Assembly: GCA_012861695.1 (NCBI GenBank)
Contig: JAAOOA010000455.1
Coordinates: forward strand, 92,501 to 156,500
Reading direction: 5' to 3'
Origin: Trematomus loennbergii
Taxonomy: Eukaryota; Chordata; Actinopteri; Perciformes; Nototheniidae
Length of the DNA: 64,000 nt
Shown: piece by piece, positions 31,827 through 44,293 of the stretch
Numbering within the stretch: the stretch's first letter is position 1
How the letters are laid out: every line of letters begins with the position of its first letter
Program-made: the position numbers and the translations under genes
Notes under the pieces: model-generated
The model's database searches: none
The model's input: only the letters and a program-made list of their open reading frames with translations
What the model was told of the DNA's origin: nothing

Positions 31827-32917
31827 GTGAGTAAATATTGATTTTGTCAGATTTTAACTGACTTTGAGACTGGATTACCTTTCAACAGGTGTTTTAAAGT
31901 ACCTCGTACACCTAACTTCACAATCCATATATTCAGAGTGAACAATGTGATACACAAGTCAAGATTTAGTTATAAATTGCATTATCAACGTATATATAGC
32001 AAAAAACAGTGTCGGCAAAAAGCACCTTTTGTTCATATAAAAACACATGATTTGCTGATATGGTGTAACAGAGTACTGAAATACTATTAAAAACAGTATT
32101 TCAAGTATCTAAATGTAGTCAAACCACAATGCTAAAAGGCTCTTACATGTAAAAAAAACATGATAATAGTATTAGTACTTTTACTTTTGATACCTAAAGT
32201 ACATGTTATACTTATGTACTGTGTGTATACTGAAATGCATTCATTACAACATGCGTCTGTGAGGATATTCAATGCGTTATATATCTTAAAATATGAATGA
32301 ATATACATTTCATTCTTTGCAGTGGTGGAAATGAACTAAATACATTTATTGAAGTAGATTTGTTGAGGTAAACCTATCTGTATTATTACTTTAACTTCAG
32401 TTTAAGATCCTGGTTCTTCTTCTGTGGTGCATCATTGATAATCCTGCCTTGCATACCAACTCACATTCAGTTTCATCCCTAATTCTTTTCAGTCTTCTGT
32501 TTCATGTTTGGCAGTGAAGTCCAGGATTAACGCTTATAATGCTCTGATGAGATGATGTTACTTTATTGTGTGCAGAAACCACATCTTAAAGCGGCCGTAT
32601 TATGTTTGTTGGGGTGTTCTCTCTCCTGTAGTGTGTTTTAGTGCATGTAAATGGTCTGTAAAGGCTAAAATCCCTGCCTGATATGATGCTTTATTTACAG
32701 AACCTGTAATCTGGAGCATGTCATTAGGTTAGTTATTGTATAGGCAGGTGTTTTGCAGCGGACTGGAATGTCAATTTGATCAGATATTGCATGGAAATGT
32801 AACACTTTGACTCATTCAGAGGTAGAGAGATAGCATAAAGAGGCCGTAGACGAGAAACCCTGCAGTTTGGAAAGCTCAACTCAAAGAGGCTGAAGCATGT
32901 CTTCTTTCTGGTTGTAG

Positions 32918-33040
32918 GCTCTGGATATAAGAGGTGTGGTTTTGAAGATGGATTCTGTGACTTGATGCAGAGCTCAGAGTCCAGATGGATCAGAACTACC
33001 GAGGCTCCTGGACTCAAACACGACCACTCAAACACATCAG
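32918..33040 (+). CDS. Exon 2: start of MAM domain
   Basis: Acceptor ggttgtag, donor gtgggac. It encodes the MAM opening (CGFEDGFCDLMQSSESRWIR) and the linker GLKHDHSNTS. Phase fits exons 1 and 3. Confidence 0.8.
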
Positions 33041-33691
33041 GTGGGACATTAGGGACACTATACATCTATTTTAAACTCAACACATGTACCTTATACTTCT
33101 GCAGATCTTTTTTTAATTGTATGTTTTATTATTTATTCTACTGTTTCAACAATTAGACAGTTTATACATCCAAGAAACAAACATGATGAGTAGAAGCAGG
33201 AGGCAGAAAGCAGAGTGTATCCAGAGGTATCCCTCCGTTAGTCATCCAGCAGGATAAAGAAAAGAAAAGATCATTCTGTAATTAAATACGCACACAGATA
33301 AACAACATTCTATATATACATACACATACATATGTACACATATACGTACATACACCCATTTCCAGGGTGACAATCAAATGATAAAGTCAAACAAATAATA
33401 AATAAATTCCTACAAGTCCACGTTCAGAAAACAAGACGGTTTCATTTCTCATCCTATTTTGATGTAAACTGATAATTAAGATAATTATGATAATAGTCTT
33501 TGTACTTGTTATAGTATTTATTATTATTATCCTTACAGCAGCTAGGTGTACCCATTGTTTGGTTCCTTGGAGTAGTCTGCTAACACATTGTTTCTGACTC
33601 TTGATTTGAATGTTTGATGACAGTCATCACTTGAGAGAGTTTTGTTAAGACCACTCCATAGTTTTCAAATCCACGTCTCCCTCTCTTTCAG

Positions 33692-33803
33692 CTCACTTCC
33701 TGTCCCTTTCACCTGGAACCAGAACCTCTGCAGACCTGATCAGTCCTTTCTTCCTGCCCACTGAAACCTGCCAGCTGAGAGACCCTCAAATAACATCTGT
33801 TTG
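33692..33803 (+). CDS. Exon 3: MAM domain continuation, truncated
   Basis: Acceptor tctctttcag. It encodes AHFLSLSPGTRTSADLISPF and PTETCQLR, then diverges (DPQITSV, stop). No splice donor follows the conserved CQLR, so the exon was cut or fused to unrelated DNA here. Confidence 0.7.
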
Positions 33804-33867
33804 AACATTAAAGCATGGAGAAATGTTACTTTAGTGGGAATGCTGACACAGCATTCCCACTAAAGAA

Positions 33868-34846
33868 CGAGAGAGGAGACGAGGACACGAGAGAGGAGAG
33901 ACGAGGACACGAGAGAGGAGACGAGGACACGAGAGAGGAGACAAGGACACGAGAGAGGAGAGACGAGGACATAAGAGAGGAGAGCGAGGACATAAGAGGA
34001 GAGACGAGGACACGAGAGAGGAGAGACGAGGACATAAGAGAGGAGAGACGAGGACACGAGAGAGGAGACAAGGACACGAGAGAGGAGAGACGAGGACATA
34101 AGAGAGGAGAGACGAGGACATAAGAGGGAGACGAGGACACGAGAGAGGAGGACGAGGACATAAGAGAGGAGAGACGAGGACTAAGAGAAGACGAGGACAT
34201 AAGAGAGGAGACGAGGACATAAGAGGAGAGACGAGGACATAAGAGAGGAGACGAGGACACGAGAGAGGAGACGAGGACACGAGAGAGGAGAGACGAGGAC
34301 ATAAGAGAGGAGACGAGAACACGAGAGAGGAGACGAGGACACGAGAGAGGAGAGACGAGGACATAAGAGAGGAGACAAGGACACGAGAGAGGAGAGACGA
34401 GGACATAAAAGAGAAAACAAGGACATGAGAGAGGCAGAGACGAGGACACGAGAGAGGAAACAAGGACTCGAGAGTGGAAAGACTATGACATAGGAGAGGA
34501 CACGAGAGAGCAGAGACAAGGACACGAGAGTGGAGACGAGGACACGAGAGAGGAAACAAGGACTCGAGAGTGGAAAGGCTAGGACATAAGAGAGGAGAGA
34601 CGAGGACATAAGAGAGGAAACAAGGACATGAGAGAGGAGAGAAGAGAACATAAGAGAGGAGACGAGGACACGAGAGAGGAGACGAGGACACAAGAGAGGA
34701 AACAAGGACTCGAGAGTGGAAAGACTAGGACATAAGAGAGGACACGAGAGAGGAGACGAGGACACGAGAGAGGAGACGAGGACACGAGAGAGGAGACGAG
34801 GACACGAGAGAGGAGACGAGGACACGAGAGAGGACACGAGGACTCT
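33868..34846. repeat. GA-rich minisatellite, about 1 kb
   Basis: Arrays of an 18-22 bp unit built from gagaggagacgaggaca plus cgag or taag. Strong purine bias on the plus strand. The unit length varies, and long minus-strand frames (Ser/Leu/Val/Pro-rich) result only from the repeat. A small inverted pair, gctgacacagcattcccac with gtgggaatgctgaca, lies directly before it at 33836-33861. Confidence 0.95.
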
Positions 34847-36597
34847 TAACTAACTAGTACTTGTAGAATAAGGCATTACTCAGAGTTTTATAGTGACTAA
34901 TAAAGAGCCTAGAAACTGCTAACATGTTAATGAACAACTCGTTGATGGTGAACGTGCACTTTAATATAAAGTGTTTCCCAAATTACATTTCATAACATGC
35001 AGAAAAGTCTCTCTGTTTCCTCACTTATAACTAACGCTCTCAAATAGACTCTCACATAATGTGTACTTTAGTATATATACTCACCCTGACCCTCCACTGG
35101 ACAAAGGGCTTTGATATCTGCACTTTAGGTGAGTCCTAATTTAGTGTCCTGCAATAATGAGATGAACCACTAGATGGCGCCAGAGGATCATTAAAGCTGG
35201 CTTCTCTGCCTAGCAACACAAAGTACACTATACCACAAAGAACATCTCCAGTTATTATTGTGTTATTTAAATATATATAAAACACCTCTTTTTGTTCTTG
35301 TGATATTTGAGCCAAAGAAAAACAAGAAATCTAAACGTGAGATTGAAGCCTCTCGTCCACTCACTGGGTCATATCTCATACATTCTGCATCTGGAAACTC
35401 TCATTCATTCCCATTAATGCTGTCCTTCCCTTGACTGAGATAACGGCTAATTCATTCACAAACTCAATGTCCTCGATGTGTTCCACTCTCAGGACATTGT
35501 CTCTGTCATATAAGCGTCACATAAAGCTTGTCTTCCTATATATTCTGCAGCTTCATTAGCATTTCCCCAGCAGCCGCCTAACGTCCATAAAACACACCCC
35601 AGTATAGCTCCTTAGCATACAGGAAGTCACGATGACACGGTGCACACACATCATGGGAACTGACATACAGATGCAGTCTCTGTGGAGGAGAGTTCATGAA
35701 CACTAATGCAGTATCTGGAACTCCCTTGTTCTGTTAAAGACATATTTCTTACCTTTTTCTCAGGATTTATTCAATAACATACTTTTTTAATCGCATCACG
35801 CCCTTTTAATGGATGTTGGTGTGACATTTAGATATTACAGTGAATTACAAGCTTCATCCACACGTTAACATCTACTAATGGGCTTCCTGCTTCCAAGCTG
35901 CATTGATGTTATAACGGTAACGGTGTCTGGGGGTTATAGACACCCAGAAACAATCCTTCATATATGTGTTATCATAGGAACAGTGGTTTTGTTCCCAAAC
36001 AACCAAGTTAACGTCTTCATCGCCCCTGAAAGTACTTCCTTTTCAATGAGCACTGAACACTTGAAAGTGAATTGATGATTTCGTACAGAACAGTGTGTGT
36101 GAAATACATTCAATGAATTGTTTGACAAATGTCTGCATCGCTCACTAGCCTCCGGGACGTCAGGGAGGAATTCCTCTTGTACTTAAAGCGACCTTTGTTT
36201 CTCTCACGAAGGAGAATTCAACCACGAGGGTTTCTTCAGAATTCATAAGCAGTGAGGCAGAAGAGGAAAGAAAAACAAATAGGGCTGAGCTGGTGGGACG
36301 AAATGTTGAAAGATATTAGTTTGTATCCAACAAGGACCATGCATAGAATACATTTACCTCAAAGAGAGAAGACATATGTGCCGGATTTGACTGTTATTTC
36401 CCTTTGTGGGGTATTTACAGACGTAGAATTAAAATCTGTTCAGCTTGTGTTAACCATAGAACCATATGAGGCTTACAACCAAAACACATTCAGAACACCA
36501 TTGACTTCCAGACAGGAAGTGGTGGAATGCTAAGTCTTTTCCGGGGTTTTAGGACTCATTCTTGCACCTCTCTATTGCCAGACACTCCTATAGACAG
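34847..36597. other. Intergenic DNA, no recognised feature
   Basis: No exon with recognisable domain, no clear element termini. Short ORFs at 35878-36075 and 36252-36533 have no recognised family. Confidence 0.5.
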
Positions 36598-37016
36598 CAG
36601 GGTTCGTACGGGTGCTGGAAATCCTTGAAAATGCTTGAAATTTAAAAAAAACATCTATTTTGATTCTGACTTTTCTACATCCAACTCATCCAATAAACCG
36701 TCACGGTAGCCTTACCTTACTGATCCCTCTTCAAATAGAAAAACACACGTTACTTTACCAGCAGAGAGAAGATGGATTATTACATTATTAATGTGACTAA
36801 TAAAGAGCACTTTGATTATGAAGTATTATTCTGTTGATGGATGTCATTACATTTGGTGAAAAGCTCATAATGACTTGTTTAAGACTCGTTTTTCAAAGTG
36901 TAGGACTTGGACTTGACTTGAACTTGCCCATCCTGACTTGAGACTTGACTCGGACTTGAGTGCAAAGACTTGAGACTTACTTGTGACTTGCAAAACAATG
37001 ACTTGGTCCCACCTCT
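36598..37016. mobile_element. hAT-type repeat fragments
   Basis: cagggttcgtacgggtgctg at 36599 looks like one hAT-type terminus and tgacttggtcccacctctg at 36998-37016 like another family's terminus. Between them is a run of gacttgagacttg-type units (36900-36990). The two ends are not complementary, so these are remnants of two elements. Confidence 0.45.
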
Positions 37017-37823
<807 letters not shown>

Positions 37824-38380
37824 TTTATCACGAGCAGTTTGAGGGCGGCTGTTTTTCTTGGCTCAGTTTCTCTCTGCAGAAACATGTCGGTGAGAAGCCA
37901 CTTGTTGCAACCGAGTGCTTAACAATAAGTGTTGTTGTTGTGAAACAAACTGACACACTCTCTGCTCAGTTTGTTTCTCTGCAGGTTTTTAATGCACATC
38001 TTTTCCCTCTGAACTTCTTTACGTGCAGCTCACAGATAAGATTCAGGGTTCCCACGAGCTGAACCGCTAGAAGCACTCACTCCTGCCTCTGTCCATTAAG
38101 CTTCTCAACACTCACATGTAATGTTCTTTTAAAGGTTGGCCCTGAGGGTTGTGCAACAGGTCTCCACTGTCAGTATGTGGGTCTGTGTTTGTTCACGGTG
38201 CATGACTGATATGTGAATGTATTTGATGTTTATTATGTTTGTGTATATGTATAGTATGTGGAACTGCAGGACAGTCCAGAACAAATGTCCTTATGGGGAC
38301 AAAAAGTATATCGTATTACAAATCACATGTAAACCAGGAAGTTCACAGATCCAGGAAATGTGTGTTTGGAGCTCGATCTG

Positions 38381-38381
<1 letters not shown>

Positions 38382-38471
<90 letters not shown>

Positions 38472-38484
38472 TGTGTGTGTGTGT

Positions 38485-38518
<34 letters not shown>
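38382..38518. repeat. (GT)n microsatellite at copy B first coding exon
   Basis: About 135 bp of GT with several gtggt interruptions. It ends about 17 bp before the splice acceptor of the first coding exon, so length changes could affect splicing. Confidence 0.97.
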
Positions 38519-38521
<3 letters not shown>

Positions 38522-38535
38522 GGTTTATCTCTCAG

Positions 38536-38669
38536 ACTGGAGAAGATGAGTGATTTAAAAGATGAGGAAGAGGACAATACTCCAGTCCCCAGCTGTCTGT
38601 CTCTGAAGAGTGACGGTCTATGTGGGACCCTCCACTCTTCAGTAATGAACCTGGACCCTCAGACACAAA
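38536..38669 (+). CDS. NLRC3-like: First coding exon, copy B
   Basis: Acceptor tttatctctcag, donor gtaagag. ATG at 38546 opens MSDLKDEEEDNTPVPSCLSL, the standard start of fish NLRC3-like proteins. After KSD the expected ccggtctatg is cggtctatg (one C missing near 38612), shifting the frame; all sister modules have both C residues. Confidence 0.85.
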
Positions 38670-38804
38670 GTAAGAGTCTCTACTGTAACCTGACCTGAAG
38701 AGGATTCAGTATTTGGTATCTGATCATATAAACTGTTTAATGAAACCCAGTAGAGTACATTAAAACTATGAACTAATGATGTTTAAAACATGTTGTTTCC
38801 ACAG

Positions 38805-38909
38805 ACAGAGAGCAGGGTCTCCAGTCCCCAGCTGTCTGTCTCTGAAGAGTGACCGGTCTATGTGGGAACCTCCAGACTTCAGTAATGAACCTGGACCCTC
38901 AGACATAAA
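38805..38909 (+). CDS. NLRC3-like: N-terminal module exon 1, copy B
   Basis: 105 nt (35 codons), phase-preserving. It encodes QRAGSPVPSCLSLKSDRSMW and PPDFSNEPGPSDIK. Acceptor tttccacag, donor gtaagag. The module is repeated in this gene and can be gained or lost without changing frame. Confidence 0.9.
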
Positions 38910-39370
38910 GTAAGAGTCTCTACTGTAACCTGACCTGAAGAGGATTCAGTATGTTGGTATCTGACATAGCCGTGGGAACATGTTTGAAATGGGGGTGCTG
39001 TGGGGATGACACCAGGGCCGGTTCTGACCAGTTTGCTGCCCTAGGCAAGATTTCAGCTGGCAATGAAAAACCTCTACAAAAGACCAACACACTACAAACA
39101 GAGAAACGTATTGACATGGTGGACAGCTTATATAAAAAGGCTTCAAATGTATTCAGTATTGTATGAACATGTTTTAATTGGGGGGTGGACGTCACATCCT
39201 CTAGGGGGTCCAGATTAAAACATTTTAAAGTAAAATGCTTCAATCTGTGCACTTTGAGCCCAATCACTAGAGACCTGATCTAGGGGTACAACTCTAAACA
39301 CCCATATGAAAAAGATCGGTTTGCATTTTAATAATCAAATAAGTATGTGAACATAACCAATAACCTACCA
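38910..39370 (+). repeat. Module intron copy (duplicated at 44294-44760)
   Basis: The intron matches that after the module at 44187-44293 up to ccaataacctacca. Exon plus intron thus form a tandem unit, separated by the composite transposon block 39371-44150. Confidence 0.8.
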
Positions 39371-40731
39371 TTTTTAATAGAATCATTGTAATCAATATTA
39401 TATTACCTTTTAATCTATATAAATTGTATTAAAAATTGTTGTCACTATTTGTTTCACCTCGTTCTACTATGCCAGCCATCAGAGGTATACATTTTGTAAC
39501 ATCTCTTTTAGGTTTCATTTCTTATTTTGTGAATTTCTATAAAATGCTGATTTCTACCTGAAATGCTAATGTATTTTAATTACATTTTCGTAGAGCTTTG
39601 ACTTTTTCAGCTGAATAAATATTATAACTAGATGGTTTTGTTCAGCATTGCCAGCTTCACTGTTGAGCTTTATGTTGTGCCCAGCATTCTCCTGTGCTGT
39701 GAAATCAAAACGTGTTGTGCCCACATGCAAAGGTTGTAAACTCTGCTTATCCCTGCGTGGTATTATAGTAATAGCAAACAGCAACGTTCAACTACTTTAA
39801 TGGTATATTGCAAGTGCAATAAGAAGCTACAGGGACGTTAATCTACGTCGGTAATATTATTAACGTATTATTTTATTTAATACAAGATTTACATCATACA
39901 GCCCATGTAGTATATTATTTTACAAATGATGAATTACAGCAAACATGTGCAATATATCCATTATTACGGCTCCGTGGGCTGGCAGTAAGGCGATATGGGT
40001 CCGTTCTTATTGTGCATCCATGGGTAAAGATAAACTCATGTAGTGCTGAACACGTCACATGAATGTGCCGGGCGGCGCGGTCCCGTGGGTTAGATGCGCG
40101 TTCATAATGCAGAGGGAAATAACTCTCAGAATAACGTTATTAGCACATTTTTACAACTTGAGGAACGAATGTTTTTAATAAGGGCTATACAAGTGTTCAT
40201 ACTGGGTAGTTTATTTAGTTTAAAAAAATTATCCAACGATTTACAGACCACTCTTTCCCCATGTAAGTCAATGGGAAAAAGTGTTTCCGGGCCTGGCAAC
40301 CAAACGGAAGTGTAGTACCGCCGTTTGGCCAGCACGAATATTTTCATCTGAGTCCGGCGCACTTCCTGGGGGCTTGGGTGGCACGGGGTGGCAGCTGCCA
40401 CCACAGAAAAATGCCTTGCCACCCTAAATGTAGGCAATTAATTTATTAATAATATTATTTTAAATGTTGATTATAAATGTTGGTGACATTTCTCCATAGT
40501 TCGTGTAAAACGTTTTACTCAACAGTTTAGAATGAACTCCCCCACTTTGTTTTGAAAGAAAAGTTTTGGCTCATCGGACATTTATGAGAGAAAGTCTCTA
40601 ATGTCCGTGTGCAAGTGAATGCAGCACAAGACGCGAGCCTTGTAACCCCTCCCCGGCCCTGGCGCGAGCGTGGAAATATGATTGTCGGTGATTTCATTTG
40701 AACGGGACGGCGAAAACGAGAAGCATTCGGA
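39371..40731. other. Copy-B-specific insertion, unidentified
   Basis: AT-rich to 40000, then a gtggcacggggtggcagctgcc segment near 40378 that resembles subterminal hAT sequence. No conserved ORF. Copy A has the Polinton-bearing block in the equivalent interval. Confidence 0.45.
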
Positions 40732-41293
40732 CCATAGACTGTATATATAAATGGACGTAGGGTCCGTGACGTCACCCATAGGATTCTGCAGAGTTGCCGA
40801 GAAGCCCTTAGTAGGGGAGTCGGCCACTAACGGCTCAACAGTGACGTCAGAGTCTAACTCCAGCCTGCTCCAGCCTGCTCCAAATAAGGGAACGAGGCGG
40901 AGCCGAGGCGGGACCTGCTGCCTCGAACTGGAAGTAAACAGAGCTAGCTCAGGCTAAGAAGCTAAGCTAACATGAAATACATGCATACCAAGTTACTGCG
41001 TGGCACTTTGGTTTTGATAAAACAGTGTAGTTCCCCTATATAAACGTTACATTCATAATCAAACGAGACAATCTGCAAGAGAATTAGCTATTTTTGTTAT
41101 TCATAATGCTTGTCATCACGTTAACAAAATAAAATAAGTACCGATACATAGCAGAACAATTGTGGCGATGTTCAGCTTAATAAGCCTTGTTCAACATAAT
41201 TTATTTAGCTAATACTACAGCGGGCTGCAGGCGAACCAAGTCCGCGTTTCGCTGCATTCCTTGATCTCCAGTTATAACGCCGGACTCCACCGC

Positions 41294-41367
41294 CCGGAGC
41301 TAACGGAGCCGCAGGGGGCTCCGGGAGGCCGGCTGGAGCTAGCCCCCTGCGGCTCCGTTAGCTCCGG
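41294..41367. repeat. GC-rich perfect hairpin, copy B
   Basis: Identical 27-bp arms (41294-41320 and 41341-41367) to copy A with a 20-base loop. Arms are preserved in both copies while the loop differs in length. Confidence 0.9.
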
Positions 41368-42155
41368 CGGCCACCACTGGGATAATTGGGTCCCCTTTTA
41401 ACATTTGCTCCCGTTTAGCATCATGGGCGTCATAGCCATATACTATAAAAGTCTTACCCAAGGCTGAATCATAAACTAAACTGTATACTGTTGTGTACAT
41501 GTATAAAGGGTTATGTCCTTAGCTGGCTAATAAGCTACATAACAAGCTAAGCTAACAAGCACACAAACACCTGCTAACGGGGTTAACATGTAAATATTAT
41601 CATTTTAGACTTCTTGGAAGTTCTGTTAGTACATTCAACCGCACAGCATCACATTTTAATTGTCTGGTATTTGTAACAATATTCCCTAAAAGGCACAATC
41701 ACCACGAACACGGCTAAAGGGTCAAGTACAATAACTACAACTAACTAACGTTGTAGCCTAGCAGAGTGGACAAGTTGCTGTTAGCTGACAGTGAGGCACG
41801 TACCTGTCCATCAAAGTGACCACGCCCTAATTTATGCAAACACTTTAAGACCTAATAAATAAAAGGGTCGCGTTGGAAAACAATTCACTCACAGATTCAT
41901 AATCATGAAGGTGGAATCTAACTATATCCATAATAATTTTATTGCATCCAGGGGTAGAAACATGTTTTTTTCTGCTGTAAAATTGGGCATTTTAACATGG
42001 GGTCTATGGAAATTGCTCCTTTCTGCAGTCATCGCCTATCGGCCAATATATGAACTGCAATTTGTGGCACTTCCGTATTGGCGTCCCGGCTCTTCCCCAG
42101 AGTTTGCCGCTTGATTCGGACCCAAGCAGACGGAAGGAATGAGGTGCGGTCTACA

Positions 42156-42263
42156 ATGACAGAGAAGAGACTGTCAAGTTTGGCTGTACTCAGCATTGAA
42201 TCAAAACGCACTAAAGCTTTGGATCTTAATACGTTTGAGAGGCGTTTTGCTGAACAAAGGTAA
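42156..42263 (+). pseudogene. hAT transposase C-terminal remnant, copy B
   Basis: Same hATC fragment as copy A (MTEKRLSSLAVLSIES, then LDLNTFERRFAEQ). It ends at an earlier stop because of a small indel after AEQ. Confidence 0.7.
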
Positions 42264-42574
42264 TCGCCGCATTCAGCTGTAATAGGCAACTTGATGCTCT
42301 GCTCACGGATGAGCATACACAACTGTTAATGATGACCAGTATGTGTGTATATCTTTTTTTTTTGTGGGGGTCTGCCCCCAAAAAAGAGTTTTAAGTCCTG
42401 AGAAAGTCAAATGAGACGGTGTGTAAAACTACACTGCCCAGCCAAACAAAAGTAACCACTTTGATTTAACTAGGCCAGTAGGCAAGGGCTTTCCACTGGA
42501 TAATAACTGCAGCGATGTATATGTTTTAGCTGAATACACGTTTTTAACCCTAACTGATGCAGTTAGTCACTTCT

Positions 42575-43548
42575 TTAAAGGGGACCTATCATGCAAAATG
42601 CACTTTTGTACGTCTTTTCTACATGAATATGTGTCCCCGGTGTTCCAGGGAACTCACCAAGTGTCAGAAAACACAACCCTCTCTATTTTCCTCCATACCC
42701 AAATCTCTAAAAAAGGGGCTGCAACGGATCTGATAAAAACTGATCCAGATTTGAACACTTCTGACGTCAGACGTGGCGCTACGGCTATTGGGCCAACTCT
42801 CCACCTATCAGGGAATGTGGGGTTGGGCCACGGCCGGCCATTGCTGCTCGAAAGCGCTGGAGACGCTGTAGTACATATGCCAGGCCTGTAAGTGGCGCTG
42901 TAGTCTGCCACAAAAGCAGCGAAGAAGACTTCCCGCCATAGTTTCCATGGTTACCCTTCTGTTTATTCTCCGCTGTGGCTTTCTTTCTCCCTCCCGAGGC
43001 AAGCGTTTGCTCTGCTGCTTTAATTCAATGCAATCCCTCCCCGTCGAGGCAAGCACTGTAATTCTCTCCGGTTAGTCCACCAGCAGATGACAAACACCCA
43101 CCTCTCCGCCTCTTCCAAGGAACGAGGGGACCGTGCGGCAGAGTTTCAGTTAGGTTTTCTTTCGCCGGTCAAGATGTCCGTTAAAGTTTAAATCTTCCGG
43201 ACAAAATTAGAAAAGTGCCGGTCAAAGGTCTTCTTTGTTATTTATTGAGCTTTAAAACAAATGAATACGACTCTATATAATAAAACGGAGGACGGAGATC
43301 TTTTTTTCTCCCCCTCTTGACTTGATCAGAGCACGGCTCCCCTCTCCTGCAGGGGGCGTGGTCAGCTGCAGCTCACAGAATCAGCCCCCTGCAAAAATAG
43401 TGCTGGAGAACAGCAATAGAGCGAAATGAGGCATGGCTAAAATGCATGATCTGTTTGGTATTTTGAAAACAGAAACGTATAAATATACCTTATATAGGTA
43501 TGGCCCTACAATATATCATTTAAATATAGCATGATAGGTGTCCTTTAA
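42575..43548. mobile_element. TTAA-flanked element, copy B
   Basis: Paralogue of 8650-9636 with ttaa at 42575-42578 and 43545-43548 and the same ends. A few indels distinguish the two copies. Confidence 0.75.
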
Positions 43549-44186
43549 TGTTTGTTCTTTCTGATGGAAAGTCCAGGTTGTAACTGTTTGCAGTAAAGTC
43601 GTGGGGCGCTGAAACTGCTGATTCTTTTGAATTTTGATATATGATAGTCAATACTTCAAATTTGAAGGAGGGTGAGCAAGCATCTTGAGGAACATTCATC
43701 ATTAACCCCTCCAAAAAATATAGTTTATTCAATAATAAATGAATATGTGAATCATAACAGTGATTGACAGCTGATAGGAATAATATGATTGTTAATATCA
43801 TCATATTCATTCAGACAAACATCGATGGGACAGTTAATTAATGTACTTATTGCAGCAGTCTGCATAGATTTGGTACCCCTGCTGGTCAAGAGTGAAACAA
43901 ACTCATTCAGTTATTGTTCATTAAATGATGTCTGCCACCTTATATATTTATATGTAAGGCTTTACTGATGTGCCACAATAATGTCACCTAATGTTATTGA
44001 GTTAAAATATTAATATTGTGGATTTCCAAGTTAACATTGATTGATATGACTGCGATTAAATCAGCATATACTTCTGCCAGGGATGCCACCCCTCAAAATC
44101 TCCTGCCACCCTCTGGCCACCCCATGAATATTTGTCTAGATCCGCCCCTGTGAACTAATGATGTATAAAACTTGTTGTTTCCACAG

Positions 44187-44293
44187 ACAGAGAGCAGGGT
44201 CTCCAGTCCCCAGCTGTCTGTCTCTGAAGAGTGACTGGTCTATGGGGCAGCCCCCAGAATACTTCAGTAATGAACCTGGACCCTCGACACAAA
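44187..44293 (+). pseudogene. NLRC3-like: N-terminal module exon 2, copy B
   Basis: Same module (SPVPSCLSLKSDWSMGQPPE). It is 107 nt where 108 fits the frame; one A is missing near 44286 (ccctcgacac versus ccctcagacac). Confidence 0.82.

Larger units (their letters stand above)
31658..33803 (+). pseudogene. LDLa-MAM gene fragment (apical endosomal glycoprotein/MAMDC4-like)
   Basis: Three exons splice in phase. Exon 1 (31658-31826) starts at two adjacent ATGs, encodes a signal peptide (MLLWLFSAFSLVFLTPVCDA) and an LDL-receptor class A repeat with Ca-site motif DCGDYSDE. Exon 2 (32918-33040) supplies the last LDLa Cys across the junction and the MAM start CGFEDGFCDL. Exon 3 (33692 on) gives HFLSLSPGTRTSADLISPFF and a TCQLR motif, then hits a stop at 33801-33803. 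MAM domains need about 160 residues, so the domain is cut short; a GA-rich minisatellite begins about 70 bp later. Secreted or membrane role is known for the family. Likely a truncated duplicate gene; MALRD1-like is the alternative identity. Confidence 0.7.
40732..44150 (+). mobile_element. Composite hAT remnant, copy B
   Basis: Opens with a fish MITE-type end, ccatagactgtatata (40732), and a ggtctatgg complement near 42000. From 40860 it is colinear with 6915-10218. It contains the hairpin 41294-41367, hAT transposase remnant 42156-42263, TTAA element 42575-43548 and the hAT right terminus gatccgcccctg at 44150. Confidence 0.65.

Noticed and set aside
33815..34837. Long minus-strand Ser/Leu/Val-rich and plus-strand Arg/Glu-rich frames
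   Set aside because: Translation of the GA-rich minisatellite; the several overlapping frames show repeat origin.
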